From assembly GCF_963662255.1 (NCBI RefSeq), contig NC_085047.1, positions 111,820,214 through 111,884,213 on the forward strand: 64,000 bases of DNA. The letters run 5' to 3'. The DNA is from Cinclus cinclus (Eukaryota; Chordata; Aves; Passeriformes; Cinclidae). Of this stretch, positions 45,673 through 59,362 are shown one piece after another. Position 1 is the stretch's first letter. Every line of letters starts with the position of its first letter. Below the pieces are notes generated by a model that was not told the DNA's origin, did not search any database, and worked only from the letters and a program-made list of their open reading frames with translations. Position numbers and translations under genes: made by a program.

Positions 45673-46773
45673 AAACAACAAGAAAAAACTCTTCAGCTTT
45701 CCATGGTTTTTTGCATTGAAAAAAAAATACTGGCAAGCTGGAATTCAGGCTCCAAAGCCATTAAATTCTTGAGGATGTCTCCATAGTGTCCTTAGGATCA
45801 ATGAATCAAAGGCATACCACTGTCTCACAGGCAAGTTCCTTGTTTTTCCCCCTTGCTCTTCCCCCTAAGGGGGAGCATTCCAGGAAGGATGTTGACTTTT
45901 ACATAGAAACTTGATACAGTGAGCCTGGAAGGAAGAGATACCTGACTGGGACAGGTTTGGGTTACCCAAGAGCTGATGTTTTTCTCGTGGTATCTGAAAT
46001 GATCTGTAAGTGCTCTGAAGTGCATGATTGCCTGAAAACTGAATGCTTAATGCACACAGTCAAAATGTGAAGCATATACATGTAATTTCAGCTTGATCAA
46101 ACCTGGGGAATAAAGTTCCTAATGCAGGAGTTAATTCAGATATTATTCAGATGATATTCAGAAAATTAATACGGAATAGCAATCCATGTTGCCCAATCTG
46201 TACAGTGCCAGACAGGTATTCCTAATGAATGGAATTGCTTTGAATCCTGATTTCCTCAACATGATTTAATTTTTTCACTTGATCAATTCCTTTTAAGCTC
46301 CAAGCCAAATTCTACCAAGGTGTAGTTGTGGCATGAGGTTTAGTGGCATAAACTCTTGCATGCTTTGTACATCTGCAACCAGCTGTGGTAATAGTTTTTA
46401 ATGACATAGGACTGCTGCAATCCAGGTCTGTTGTGAACAGGTGAACATCTCCAGTTCAACCATAAGACTTTGAACCATTCCCTACTGCAAATATGTCCTA
46501 TTTGCCAGAATTTTTGGTTGAGAAAATAACATTTGTTCTTGGTCTGTAGATGGGTATCTACTAGAAAATCTGATAAGCCAGATAGTCTTCATTTTAGAGA
46601 GGCTACTGGGCATATTTCCTTAAAAGATGATCAGTTTAAGCAACATTCCTTTAAACATTCCTTTAAATTGCCTGGGTTTAAACCCACAGACCTGAAAACT
46701 ACATTATCCTTTTTGACTGCACTGTGAACTTCTCAGCTGTGCTGAGTAACTCAGATTCAGATTTCTCAATATT

Positions 46774-46777
<4 letters not shown>
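45673..46777. other. Non-coding stretch
   Basis: Nothing recognised. Confidence 0.55.

Positions 46778-46804
<27 letters not shown>
46778..46804. repeat. Poly(T) run of about 27
   Basis: An uninterrupted T run followed directly by ACAGAG. It could be the poly(A) tail of a minus-strand retrocopy or an extreme polypyrimidine tract before an AG acceptor. Neither neighbour is recognisable. Confidence 0.93.
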
Positions 46805-49800
46805 ACAGAGCACTAGAAAATACAGTCTTCTCACCTGGCTTTTGAGTTTTGAACAAAATCAAAATATGAGGTAGGGTTTTGCCCTCAACTTTTTCCATAT
46901 GCAGTTGACTTCGTGTTTCTACATAGATTCACCCTGGAGAAGAAAATGGCCTTCAGAATTCTGAACAGAATTTGAAGGCCAAAAATCTACTCATATTAAA
47001 GGCAAGAAAATACTCCTACACAAATCTTTATTAAGAAGTTAACTCATAATAAACATCCAGAATTTAGAAAATGTGGAAAAAATCACCCTTGAATAAGTAT
47101 TGGCTCTAGTTGTTGGTTACAAACTAGAAATTAACAAAGCTATTACAATGCCACTTGGTTTTCCATGAAATATCAGCAGATTAAAAAAAAAAATTCCTTT
47201 TATTTTGTATTAAGGATTATGAAAGAACTGCGTTATTTACCAGACCAACTATTCAGAAGTAAAACTGGATTTTATGTATTAACAAGACCCCCAGAGGATT
47301 ACAAATTTTAGTTCAAAGGACTGTGTATCATAAAATTCAAAGCCAAAATTGCTTTGCTTATAATTTTCCTGTTTTAAAAGTATCAATCAATCCAAATGAA
47401 GGAACTCAATCTATGCAATCTGTATGACCAGCTGGCACAGGTATGGAAACAAATGAAGAACAGAAAACAAAGCTAATAATTCAAACCAAATGTAATTAAT
47501 TACTGAATAATTAACCCTGGTACTAATAGTATCAATACCAAGAGACTCTTCTTCTGTCTTTGCAACAAATTATAAATTCTAGGGTTTTATAGGAGATGAG
47601 TTTGGGCCATATTATTTGGACTGCTCTCAAGGTTAGCATGTTTGGCTTCAGAGTTTTGTGATATGAAAACAAAACAAAAATAATGGCAAAAAATTTGCAA
47701 TCTAATTCAATTTTGAGATCACAACTTCTAGAGGCTCTATGTGTTCAGATCTGCCAAGTTTTTGGCTGTAATCTATAAAAAATTAAAAAACAAGGAAGTG
47801 AAAGAACACTGTAACCTAGTTGCCTGAAGTTTCCCCAAAGATTTTCCAGGCTTTTAAGGGAAAATCCACTTCAGCAATATAGCAAATCTTTTCAAAATCT
47901 TATTTTTTCAAAGGATGAGAAAGAGAAAGAGAGTGTTGCTGTGTCATGGACAGGATGTTGAACAAAGATGTTTTAGTGGTAATAATGGTTTATATCTCCC
48001 ACCGTATCTATTTAGTAGTTATGCTTAGGTAGCAATAAAAATGAGGGATGGATCATTATTGATTATGGAATGAAGACCAGACTGGTGTCTGAGTTGGAGT
48101 AATCTGAACTCTGTAGACTGCTGGATGCTCCTCTGTGCCAGAGTACAAGCTTTGAGTTTAATGGAAGGAGTTACTATAAATAACATCTATTCTACTTCGT
48201 CTCAGGCTGAATAAGTGCAGCCACCACAGCAAACCAGTACAATATCCACACGAAAATTCTGGTTGTGACAAGACAGATACTTCAAGTTACTTGAGGCATC
48301 TTTTAAGAACTTGTAGTTCCAGCTAATTTGGTAGTGACAAAATTTGATACAGGCACACAAAAATACTATAATCATATAATCATTTTCATATCTGATTTTA
48401 ATAGAAAATAAGAGTCATTGAATCTGCATTACATTCTTTCCCAAATGTTCTCTATATCTCTTTCCCTTGCATCAGGAAGACTTTACTTCTGTTGTTATCA
48501 GATTCAAAGGTAATATGGATTTGAGAAGTACCTGGCTTAGTTTTGCTGTATCATCTACTACACAAATCAGTATGAAATCATGTTTTCTTTACTTAATTAA
48601 AATGTGTATGTATCACTATCAAAGGACTTTTTAGGTCTATGAGCAAATTCTGATTGGGGCATCTGTGGGCTTTTGCAGTTCCACTAACATCAGGAGAGAT
48701 ACATGTAGGAAAAATGGATATTTCTCCAGAGAAATCTGTGTGTCTTAAATAATGCCATTTTTTTACACAATTCAAGCTGCATATTAGTCAGAATGCAGCC
48801 TGCAGAAAAATACTATGAATTTAAGAAAAAAGCTTGTGATGCCATTTCTACACCCTGAAGTGTCTGAAAATCTCCCTTCATCTCTCCCTTTTTCACCTGA
48901 GCATTGAGAATATAGAGGAGTTTTAAAAGTCTCAGCAAAGGACCTGTTTATTAATAATACAGACTTATTAGGCTTATGGAGAAAGTTACAGGCATTTAGT
49001 TAACTACAGCACTATGATTAAGCATCCAGAATATGAAAGCTGAAGTGCAGTGTTCTTATACTTGTGCTACTGGCTAAAGACTTATTTTTACTCCAAGATG
49101 TTTTACCTGCCAAGGGCCAAAAGCATATCTAAAGACATGTTTCAATCTCATCCCACAGCAAGACACAAATAAATAATGTGTCTCATAAAGTCATATAAAG
49201 TGAAGCTGAATACCATAACTGGCTGCATGCTCCTTCCTTCACTCACACTTTAATTACATAATCAATAATAAAAATGTGCAAATCAATGATTTTGAAGCAG
49301 TGAGCTCAAAGCCAACACCAGAGGAGGAGGTTCTGCAGGCTGTGCAGTGCCAGAGATGTATTTTCATAATATTTGTAACGTGCATTGAGTGCATGAATTT
49401 ATAGATCAGGGGGTTTTGACAGAAAATCCACAGAATTTTCCCATGCATCCATATCTCTTTTCTACTTCTTTGGATTCAAGTGCTTTTTGGTTTTAACTTG
49501 AATCCTTTTAGAGGACATGAACCTGCTCAAGGGAAAAAAACCACCTTCAAACTTCCCAAAGATACTTCCATCTAGAAATAATTCAGAGGGAGCTGAGCTC
49601 TAGAATCTCTCCCAGCTCAGTGCTCTGCCCTTCTTCCCTTTCCCTGTCCTAAAATGATTTCCACACAGGCAGCAGCATTGAAATGACTTGTAAATGAAAG
49701 CAGTGGCAAAGGAGAGGGGCAGAGTTTGTACAAACTGAGCTGGGTGAGGACAGCTTGAAGCAAAGGGCTGAGAGATCAGTTCCTGCCCCAGCAGCATCCC

Positions 49801-52800
49801 TGGGCTGGCTGCAGCCCGCAGGGTTCAGGTGAGGGGAGAGGCTGCAGCTCCCACTCAACTTTTCACCAGCCCCGATCCCAGGGATCAGCTCCTTTTGTCA
49901 ACCACGACATAAGTCAGACTGCTGCTGAAGGAAATCATTTTGTTTACAGCAACAAGGGAAAGGAATTGCTAGGGCAATTAAAATAATTCCTTGTTTCATA
50001 ATACAAGCCATACCAAGAATGCCTGTTAGAAGCATTTCAGTGTCAGGTACTTAAAAAAACAAACAATCAGTCAGGAAAAGTAGGTGCTAATTTCACAGAG
50101 GATTATTAGTAAAAAGCAATCTTTATTTTAATGCCCACAAGACTTCCATGCTGCTGTACCCAGTCCACATTCCTGTTCCCTGGAGGCAGTGGGTGGACCA
50201 GGATACCTCCAGGGGTTATTGTCCTTTGCTGCCTACCTGCGGCTTTACCTGATGCTGAAGGTTGTGAATCAGGGGGTGTGCAGGTATTCATGGGGGAAAA
50301 GAGAAGAGTGAAACTCAAAGCTGTCATCCACTTCTTGCCAAGGCTGATGTTGGCTGGGAACTCTCAAACCTCTCGTGGTCATGATGCTGCAGGTGCCCAG
50401 GGCCAGCCTGGCTCCAGTAAAGTGCATCCATTTCAAGATTTTTCTATGGATTTCACCAACAAACACAATATTTGCAATAATGGTGTCTCATGTAAGCCCT
50501 GACTGGCTCAAGAAGGGGAGATTTGTTTTGCTTTGTTTCAATTTTTTTGAATTTTCTAACTGTATGTCTGCATGGCAGAGCTGAAGCCCAAATAAATTCT
50601 GCCTACTGATAGCACCTGCCGAGTCCAGAAAGAATACCAAAATACTGATCTGATCCATCACACTTAATATTTCTCAAGACCCAAATATTTACAGGGAATT
50701 TTCCAAGCAATTGGTTGGGAAGGAATAACAATCCTCCTTTCTCACCTACACACACCAATGTACAGCTCTGTGCAGAAATTCTGAAAAGCCACATTAAATA
50801 ATGTATGTGCTGCTCATGGACATTTTGCAGCAGGGAGAAGTGAAATCTACAGTGTTACATATTTCATTATTTGTTCAGCCCTATTTGCTTGTTAGCTCTT
50901 TAGAGAAGTAAAGCAATCTCCCCCATAATTCCTCGATGTGTCCTGGACTGAATTTCTGGAGAAGTGCAATATCCTTTGGGATGGAGTGGCATAGCAGGAG
51001 GATACCTTCATCCTGGCAGATTCCTAAACTGAACAAATCTGATCCATCTGCAGTCCTGAGTAAACAGACAGGTAGGTTTTGTTGTGGTTGCTTTAAGGAA
51101 ATCATAATAATTGATAGAAGTGCTGATAATTAACATTTATCAGTTGCAGAGGATAGTGATAGATTCTCTACCACTGAAAAATACTTTAATCACTTAAAAA
51201 TCACCCTAAAAATTCACTGTAATTCTAACAAGATTTGTTCAAAGTCTTCAGACATTTGTTATTACAGGAATCCTAAACAAATTGCCACAGTGGCCTTTTG
51301 GTATAATTGTTTGTGCCATCAAGATTCCATAGGGAAAGACAACCCTGCCATGGGCACAATGCCAGAAACAAAGGTTGGTCTGTGTCTGAAACCTTACAGC
51401 CTTTCAGTGTAAGGCTGAGATAAGGAACCACAGAAGGATACAGGGAAACAGGACAAACGGATCTACACAATACCAAGACAAAAACATGAATCTGTTGATG
51501 TTTTTAAGACACTGCCAACCTCCACAGGCTCAGGAAGTTTCAAATACATTGTGAATAAAATACCAATATTAACTTCCCAGTGTGTTCTTTCTGGGGGAAG
51601 AAAAAGGTATTATTATAAAGTAACTTTCCAATTTAGTTCAGACTGGCGACACCAACCAAATATTTCAGGCAGCAGCAGCTGCAGAACTTCTGTTTTCTTT
51701 TGAAGCAATACAGGCTGTCACAAGAATTGTGTTAGATCTCACAGTTGAGGCAGGACCAGGTCTGGACAACACTTGGTACAAATACCTATGATCACTTTGG
51801 TCTTAAGGAATCCACAGCCTTCTTAATTTCTTTACAAGAAGACTCTAACCATGGTGGAAGACTGCTAACAACTATCCATACATGGCTTTCTTGAGGTTAA
51901 TTATAAAAAATCACCCAATGTCCTTGTGAATCTGCAGAATATGTTTTCTATCTGTTCTAAAGAAGATGAAATTAAATTAGATGTTAGCTTATGTTCTCAG
52001 ATGTCAATTATGTAGCAGGAATTCAATTTAACTACCAAAATATTAGATATAACTGAATCTAAAGAAAATAAAATAGTTTAAATGAAACATATCCCCCGGT
52101 ATTATTTTTTATTTATAAATACTTATGCAACTATGAATCCCTGAAACTAGTTTTAATTGATAAATATTGCATAAGATCTGCCTTAAATCTGTTTTTTAGA
52201 GATGATTTGCATTTTAAAATGGACTCTATAGTGCGGGCTTATTTATAATAAATGTTTAAGCAGACATATATCTTCAAAAATTAAATATCATTGATGTTAA
52301 CTAAAAGGACACAGCTTGTGAAATGTATTTGGAAATGTTTTCCATATGGTAAAAACATCAGGCAGAGGAAAGAGGATGGTGATACTCAACCTAGAACACT
52401 GAAGTCTGAACTCCCAGTATTGTCTCAAGAAGGTTGGTCACACTATGGTCTGTAGTCAGGGGTTTTGGAGACCAGTATTACACCTGTTACCCTGCAACTG
52501 GGGCAAGTCCAAAGAGTTTCCCCAGACCTCACATCCAGCTCCCCAGCTGTTAAAAACCAGCTGGAGTGTTTGTTCCTGCACCTCTGGGTCTTGCAGGAAC
52601 AGCTCCAGTCCAGGAGAGCTTGGATTTGCCTATTTGACAATGTGGATGTGTTTAGGGAGAAGTTAACTTGTTAAAAGACAGCTTCAGCTCTTGTTCCAGG
52701 CTTGGAAAGCATTTGGGGATCATTTTACTCATCCCTTTATTTCCTATTGCAGATCTGACTCTTTCTAAGTGCTGTCGGAGCCCTATGGCCTGTTGTAGCT

Positions 52801-53595
52801 GTCTGAGTACAAATTCTCTTCATAATAAAAGAGGCCATTAACAAATTATAAATGAAATATTCCATAATGGGAGATATAATTCTACATGTATATTATAGGA
52901 AAAAAAAGGAACAGAAATCTTATCTTGACTGTGGTCACCTAAGCTAATAATACTCTTTCCATACATAGCACTAATTACTTGCTTCATATACTTCCTGAAT
53001 TGAGGCCTACAACCAAAGGAAAGATTTAAATTGGAAGGAGTGGGGGAAAAAATAATAGAGAGAAAAAGAAACACTCTGTATTCTTTCCTCAAATATTCAT
53101 TGCTCTCCTTCATTTCATCTTCCCTTTTTCTTTCACTCATTCTGTATTTAGGTTTTCCTCCATACAGTCAGCAATCTCATCCACTAGTTTTGTAATTCTT
53201 ATTTTTAAAGTGGAATTTTCTTTCTTTTTACACCCACCAGCTGGAACAAGAGGGAGTAAAAAAATGGTTTCTTTGCCTCAAAGGGCAACATTGCTGTGAG
53301 GAAACGACTGTGTAAAAGTGAAATCCTCTCATGGAACAAAATTGATGCTTTTTTTGCACTAGGGTACCTTCAAGTTATGTTTTTGGAGAGCAACATACTG
53401 TTTCATGGGTGTTTGCAGGAGAGAGCTGGTGTGTCTGAAGGAGCAAGAGCAGACTTCTGCTTCATCTTGTGGCTCATTTTAACAGGGCCACTTGTCCAGC
53501 CTTGTGGGGTGACATTGGCTGCTGGCTCTGGGAAAGGCACTGACAGTGCCACCACCAAATAGAGAAGATGAAGGAGTAGCAGGACCAGAGAAGAT
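46805..53595. other. AT-rich non-coding stretch
   Basis: Nearly 7 kb without a recognisable exon. The only loosely suggestive part is 50100-50470. Read on the minus strand it holds a 65-codon frame (50466-50269) followed about 140 bases later by AATAAA (complement of 50122-50127), reminiscent of an LTR or a processed transcript end. Confidence 0.55.
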
Positions 53596-54320
53596 CACAG
53601 ACTCAGAGAATCACAGAATATGATGAGTTGGAAGGGACCCACAAGGATCATCAGTCCAAGTCCCGGCCCAGCACCATCCCCAAGAGTCACCCCATGTACC
53701 CAAGAGCATGGACCAAACCCTTCCTGAGCTCTGTCAGGCTGGTGCTGTGAGCCCTGCCCTGGGCAGCCTGTTCAGTGCCCAGCCACCCTCCAGGGGAAGA
53801 ACCTTTTCCTAATACCCAACCTAAACCTCCCCTGGCACAGCTCCAGGCCATTCCCTCGTCCCTGTCACTGTCCCCACAGAGCAGAGATCAGTGCCTGTCC
53901 CTCCTGTTCCCCTCACGAGGAAGTTGTGGCTGCACTGAGCTCTCCCCTCAGTCTCCTCCAGGCTGAACAGACCAAGTGCCCTCAGCTGCTCCTCATACAC
54001 CTTCCCCTCAAGGCCCTTCTCCATCTTTATTGCCTTTGGCCACTCTCCAATAGCTTCATGTCTATTTTCCATCGTGGTGCCAAAGCTGCCCCCATCACTC
54101 GGGGTGAGGCTGCCCCAGCCCAGAGCAGAGCGGGACAATCCCCTGCCTTGGCCGGCTGGCCATGCTGTCCCCGATGTCCCCAGGACAGGGATGTCCCTCC
54201 TGGCTCCCAGGGCACTGCTGGCTCACGTTCAGCTCTCCACTGACCAGGACCCCTTTCTGTGGCACTGCCCTCCAGCCTCTCCTTCCCCACTTGTACAATG
54301 CTGAACTGGCTCCTGCTGGT
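53596..54320 (-). mobile_element. CR1 LINE fragment, longest copy in the window
   Basis: It starts with the reversed 3' end (GAATCACAGAATATGATGAG, then TTGGAAGGGACCCACAAGGATC). It runs through 'cctaatacccaacctaaacctcccctggcacagctccaggccattccct', 'ctcctccaggctgaacagaccaagtgccctcagctgctcctcatacacc' and 'agagcgggacaatcccctgccttgg'. Minus-strand translation around 54000-53930 gives the CR1-like string KGLEGKVYEEQL followed by LGLFSLEE, the C-terminal region of the element's reverse-transcriptase ORF. The frame is not intact, and it is 5'-truncated near 54300. Confidence 0.93.
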
Positions 54321-57300
54321 GGGACCGGGAAGGGACACAGGGGATGGGGGGACTGAAGAACTTGTCACATCACAGGGCATGAGATGGCTCTATGTCACCA
54401 GAGATGTGATCCCTTTCCTCCAAGGGGAGAGGGATGCAGATGATGGACCTCAACAGCAATCTTCAATCCCTGCTGATTTAATCTGTGGTTACTGCCTGTG
54501 ATGACACACAGGATGCAAAATCTCAACTTCCCTCAGAGGCTATGAGAAAACTGAAGGGTCTGGTAGGCAGTCACACTGCATTTTAACTGGTAGACCAAAG
54601 CTCTTTATATAGAAACCATTAAAAACATACACATGAAACTCCACAGCACTGTTTTTACAGTCACCTTTCAGAGGGAGCAACAATCTAAAAGTTAAACCTT
54701 TTTGTAAGGAGGAATTTTATGACTCCTGGACTTCAGACTATTTAGTTTATCCCCAGAAAGGTAAAAAAGAATCTGAACATGGTCTGTAAATACCTCTGAC
54801 AGCAAAGGGCTTTTTAAACTAATGTATTAGGGTAGAGAAAGATCCAACATCTGGCAACAGGGCTAACTGCATTCAGGAGCAAAGGCACACATTCCTAACA
54901 TCCAAGATCTCCAATCAAATCACTTGCTCAAGGGTGTACTGGATTCCTTCTCAGGAAAAACCTTGAAATTGAACTTGTGCAGCCTACCAAGGGATAGAGG
55001 CTCAAAAGAGAAATCAGTTTGATAAAAAACTATGGCTTTTGTCAAGCAAGATGGTCCTAAATAGTCCTTTCTGGCATTAAAACTATATTCCTAGCATTCA
55101 ATTTAAGTGGCATAAAGGGAGGAGTATTTAATTTAGAAATTCTTCAATGAAGTGTCTCTTTTTCAAAACATGCCTGTTCATGAAAGAAGGTGATATGGCC
55201 ACAGTGTTCAGACAAAGATTTAGTGTTCACTGGGTGCAAATTCCTATTCTGCTATTCTCCAGAACACTGTGTAGCTGTTGAGGATCCAAACTTTTACTAG
55301 AATATTCAACCAGAGGAAAAAAAATATTAGAAAGAATAATCATAAAGATGTGTGGAACTTTTTGATATTGGGTAAAAATAGCTCAGGTCAACATTCCTGA
55401 CATTCACCAACTTTCCCTGTCCTCTCACAGGAATACTCACTGACTTTTGAGGTCATGTGCAAACATCTATGGCCTGAACCTCAGACTCTAATAGACAAAT
55501 TCCACAATTCATGTGGAAAAGTAATTTCTGAGATATTTCAATCTCCTGGGAGCACACCGAAAAGTCCTGGAACTAAAACTGTTTTCATAGCCTGCCATTA
55601 GAAATCATCACATTTTGTTAATGACAGAGATGCAGTACCAAATATAGATCAATTTTTCTCCAGGTTGCTATGACTTCTAGCAACTCCATAAGCAACCATG
55701 CACTATCTTTTTCAATATTTTAGGTTTCTGTACTGGATTCTTTGTGCAACAGGCTCCTGTGCTCTGGCAGAGTCCAACACTATTGGTATCTTGCATACCA
55801 GTTATGTGGGTGTTGTGGTAAATGGTTTACACTAGAATTAATCATCTATAAAGATATCTAGGTTGTATTACACAGATAACAGCAGCCTTACAGCACTGAT
55901 ATCCCTACATCATTATGACAGATTAATTCAGAAAACAGATGAAATTTCCTAGTTAGGATTACAAGAAGCTTCTGGAAGTGTGACCAGTACAGAGCTGTGT
56001 GGATTGACAGCCTGAAAAGCACGGCACATAAACAAAATCTGCCTTTTCCTGCTCTTCTTCATCATCCTTTTTCTGCTTTAGGATCTGACTTCTTTGGGAA
56101 TGCATAAAAATTTCAGTGACACCCTGAGGACGCTGAACAAGTCTGTGCAGTTTGGTCACTTTACAAACTGCAGTCCTTCACAGGGCAAGGAATTCCACAG
56201 CAGCCATTTTCACTTTTGCAAGCTGCTCTTCCTGCAGATGGACCTGGGGCTGGGGAGGACAGACATCCATGTGCACGCACAGCTTTGCATTGACTTTCTC
56301 CCAAAGAGATCTCCTCCAGTGAGCAGCCCATACACCTGGGAATGGTGTTTCAGGCAGCCCAAGCCCACAGTTCATTCCGCTTTGGACTGCAAATTGTGAA
56401 AACCACAGTCAGCATTCTCAGCAGCAGCTCAGCACCAAGCCTCACATTCAGCATCCTTCAGAACGGAGTACTAATTATTCATAGGGAATAATAGCTTTCA
56501 CATGAAGTAATACATTGACTGCCCTCCAAAATCTAGCTTGGAATTTAAAAGATTATGAACAGTGCCAACAAAACTACTCCAGGGCAAAACAACATTGAAT
56601 CTTCAAGTTTAAACAAGAGCTTTACTATAAACAAACAAAAGTGTGATATTGTTAAAATCGGTCTTTGAAACTGTCAGTGGGCGATTCACTTTTTTTTTTT
56701 TTTTCATGAAACCCTTCAAACAGGAGGGGAACTTTTACCTTCATATGGCAAAGTTAACTTCCAAACATTACCAGGGAGCATTAAAAAAAAACCAGGTTGT
56801 GATATACATGTTCTGTTGCAGAGATATTGAAACAATCACTGCAAGCTCTTTTCTGTAATTACCACTTAAGGCTTAAGGATTTCCTTGAGGCCAAAGAGAT
56901 TTGGTTACAGGGAACCCAGAATTTCATTCCATCTTTCACTGGGCTCCCTTTGAGCAAACCATTCCTTTGGTCAACAAAGCTAAGCTTTCATTTTTGAGGA
57001 CAAAAATATTAACATGGAGGGTATTCTTCCTCCGTGCACTATATAGCAGGTAGGAACACTTAAGGAGCATTAAGGAACACTTCATTTATCCCAAAAGCTC
57101 ATGAAAATTCTCTTCGCATAAGTCTTCAATGTAGGAAACACCTGGTGCTGACAGCTGAGATTCTCAAGCACCTGGTACTACAGCTTCCCCCCAAAAAAGC
57201 AGAATATAAATATATCCATATATATATATTAAAAAAAAAATTAAGATACAGAGATTACTGAATTTCCTGGTTGTGTACAGCTGAAAATCAGACTGAGAAA

Positions 57301-58282
57301 GGAAGGAACACAACAACTTTTGAACCTTCTTCTGTTTTGCACTCAAGAAACGATGAAAAGTTCAGAGATGCTCACATAATCAGGAGTTGCAATCACTACT
57401 CAGTTCCTTTGATAACACAAACTTTCCTGTGGCACTCTGTGTCTCACTGACTCAGATTGTCTCAGTTATGGGTATCTGTAAATAAAAAGCAAGTGAAATG
57501 GTGCTGCAGTCCAGAAAACATCACCTCCTTGTCACAGAAGGATGCTACAAGGTGCCACCTTCTTTTCACCTGGATTTTCTCGTGAAGTTGCAGTGATTTT
57601 TAAATTCTAAGACACTGAACTTGGCAGTTATGAGTCATAGTTAGGCTACCATATTTGACTGCTTCAAAATAAATGTGCTTTAGCTATTTTACCTTGAGAT
57701 TACTCAGAAATTTCTTCAGTATAAACAGTAGCTTCACTTTTTCACCTCATCTGTTACAAGAAGTAAGACAATTTTTTTCAAGCCTCACTGGTTTCAAGTT
57801 AAGATCAACACAAGCAAATCACAAAATAAGTGGCTCAATGCTGCAAATATTCATGTATTTCATTGCACACATGGAGGTTGCTCCACTGACTCTCACAAAA
57901 CTGCTCATGCATCACTGCACATGCAAAGCTTTTGTTGGAGAGAAAGGCACCAGGAATTTGGTTTCCAAAGAAGTTCAATGCATGTATCTCTCACTGATCC
58001 AATCTCTGGCCATGGAGCCACTTGCATAGGTACCAGTCTGAAAGCCTGAAAGTTCTTGACCCAGAGAGTTAATTTTAAATTAAAGCTGGGATTTTGGGTG
58101 AAAGCTACACCCTAAGATACAGCTACACTGACCTGGAAAGGCAGCATTCTACATAACCATCAGTAGAAGGATGCTTGGATTCAGACCCTCAGGTGATACA
58201 AAATGTGAATACTTTACTGGACACATTGAAACTACAGCCTTGCAGAAAAAGGTATGGGTAGGTCTGTTTCTAGAAAAAACCG
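54321..58282. other. AT-rich non-coding stretch
   Basis: No recognisable exon. A T run (about 56689-56704) is the main simple sequence. A 118-codon frame at 57673-58029 has no family likeness. Confidence 0.55.
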
Positions 58283-58332
58283 TAGTAATAGCAATAACAA
58301 TAATAATAACAACAACAACAACAATAACAGTA

Positions 58333-58377
<45 letters not shown>
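58283..58377. repeat. (AAT/AAC)n microsatellite
   Basis: The imperfect left part mixes AAT, AAC and AGT units (58283-58334). A purer (AAT)n of about 14 units follows (58335-58377). Ile/Thr/Val-rich frames across it are artefacts. Confidence 0.95.
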
Positions 58378-59149
58378 GTCAAAAGATCTCTCTCAGCAAT
58401 AGGACAAAGCTTTCCAAATAAAGAGCAGTTTATCTACAGAAACCTGCAGGTCAGCTGGTGCCTGTTGCTGTAAGTTATGTTACCTGGTTCCAGCCTCAGG
58501 ATACAGAAGAATATCAGGGGATGACCAAAAGCTGTCAGATTTCCCTGGCATTCAGAGTATGTGGATCAGTCTGATGTCAGATACCAGGAGCAACATGTCA
58601 TTATTGCAGCTTAGAAAAATAGACAAGGAAAAATAGGGAGTTATAACCTGATATTTGGAATGGAGCAATTTCACATGACACCTTTCTTTTGAAACAATAT
58701 TAGCAAGCAATTTGTTTCACTGGTTTTAACCATGAGTTTTTCTAAAGGAAAAAGTCTGTCTCTCCATGTCTAGTCAAAGAGCATGTATGACCTCCTAGGG
58801 AAGCAGGACCTACATGTTGTATGTGTCCTGACTTTGCCTGGCATTCCTAGACACTCTCAAGTGAGAATCAATTTATCAATTTCATTACATGTTTTAAAAA
58901 GTATCATGAAACAATCCTATAACATTTTAACTTACTTATAAAGTAGCTTATGGGAAAGTCTTTTAGACTAAACACATTATTTCCAGATACCCATGTCCAA
59001 AATTTCTCTACTCCACACTGACTTCAACAACAAATTTTTGCTTTGTGGATGTACAAACCTTTTCAATTTTCCACAGCTATTCATGTGTATACATCACTCA
59101 AGAGCATATATGAACCTTCTTTACTTATTCACCTTTTCCTGAACCCTAG
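58378..59149. other. Non-coding stretch
   Basis: Nothing recognised, but it ends in a good 3' splice-site-like tract (about 59117-59149). Confidence 0.5.
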
Positions 59150-59362
59150 GAATACTTTGTGGACCATGAAGCGTTCATAGACAAAATGCTGAAAACCATG
59201 ACACTGGAGGAAAGAGTCATAGCCCAAGAAAACTTCCATTTAAAAAGTGAAAAAGGCATTTTTTCAGGAATAAAAGTGGAAATTTTCCACATTCAAATTT
59301 TGTGGTTTAAGAAAATTTCCTCCTTCTTTATCATTTATGCTAATTGGCACCTGCATTCCTAG
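59150..59362 (+). other. Candidate exon, unassigned
   Basis: A pyrimidine-rich tract ending in CCCTAG|G (AG at 59148-59149) leads into an open segment starting GAATACTTTGTGGACCATG. It translates as EYFVDHEAFIDKMLKTMTLE and continues ERVIAQENFHLKSEKG, a string with protein-like composition rich in charged residues. The frame closes at 59360-59362 after an increasingly hydrophobic, less convincing part, so an exon end earlier is likely; GTGAAA at about 59247 is a weak donor. No family is recognised and no neighbouring exon was found. Confidence 0.15.

Noticed and set aside
57673..58029. 118-codon frame containing HHCTCKAFVGEK, reminiscent of a zinc-finger linker
   Set aside because: There is no proper C2H2 spacing and no second finger; the likeness is a short coincidence.
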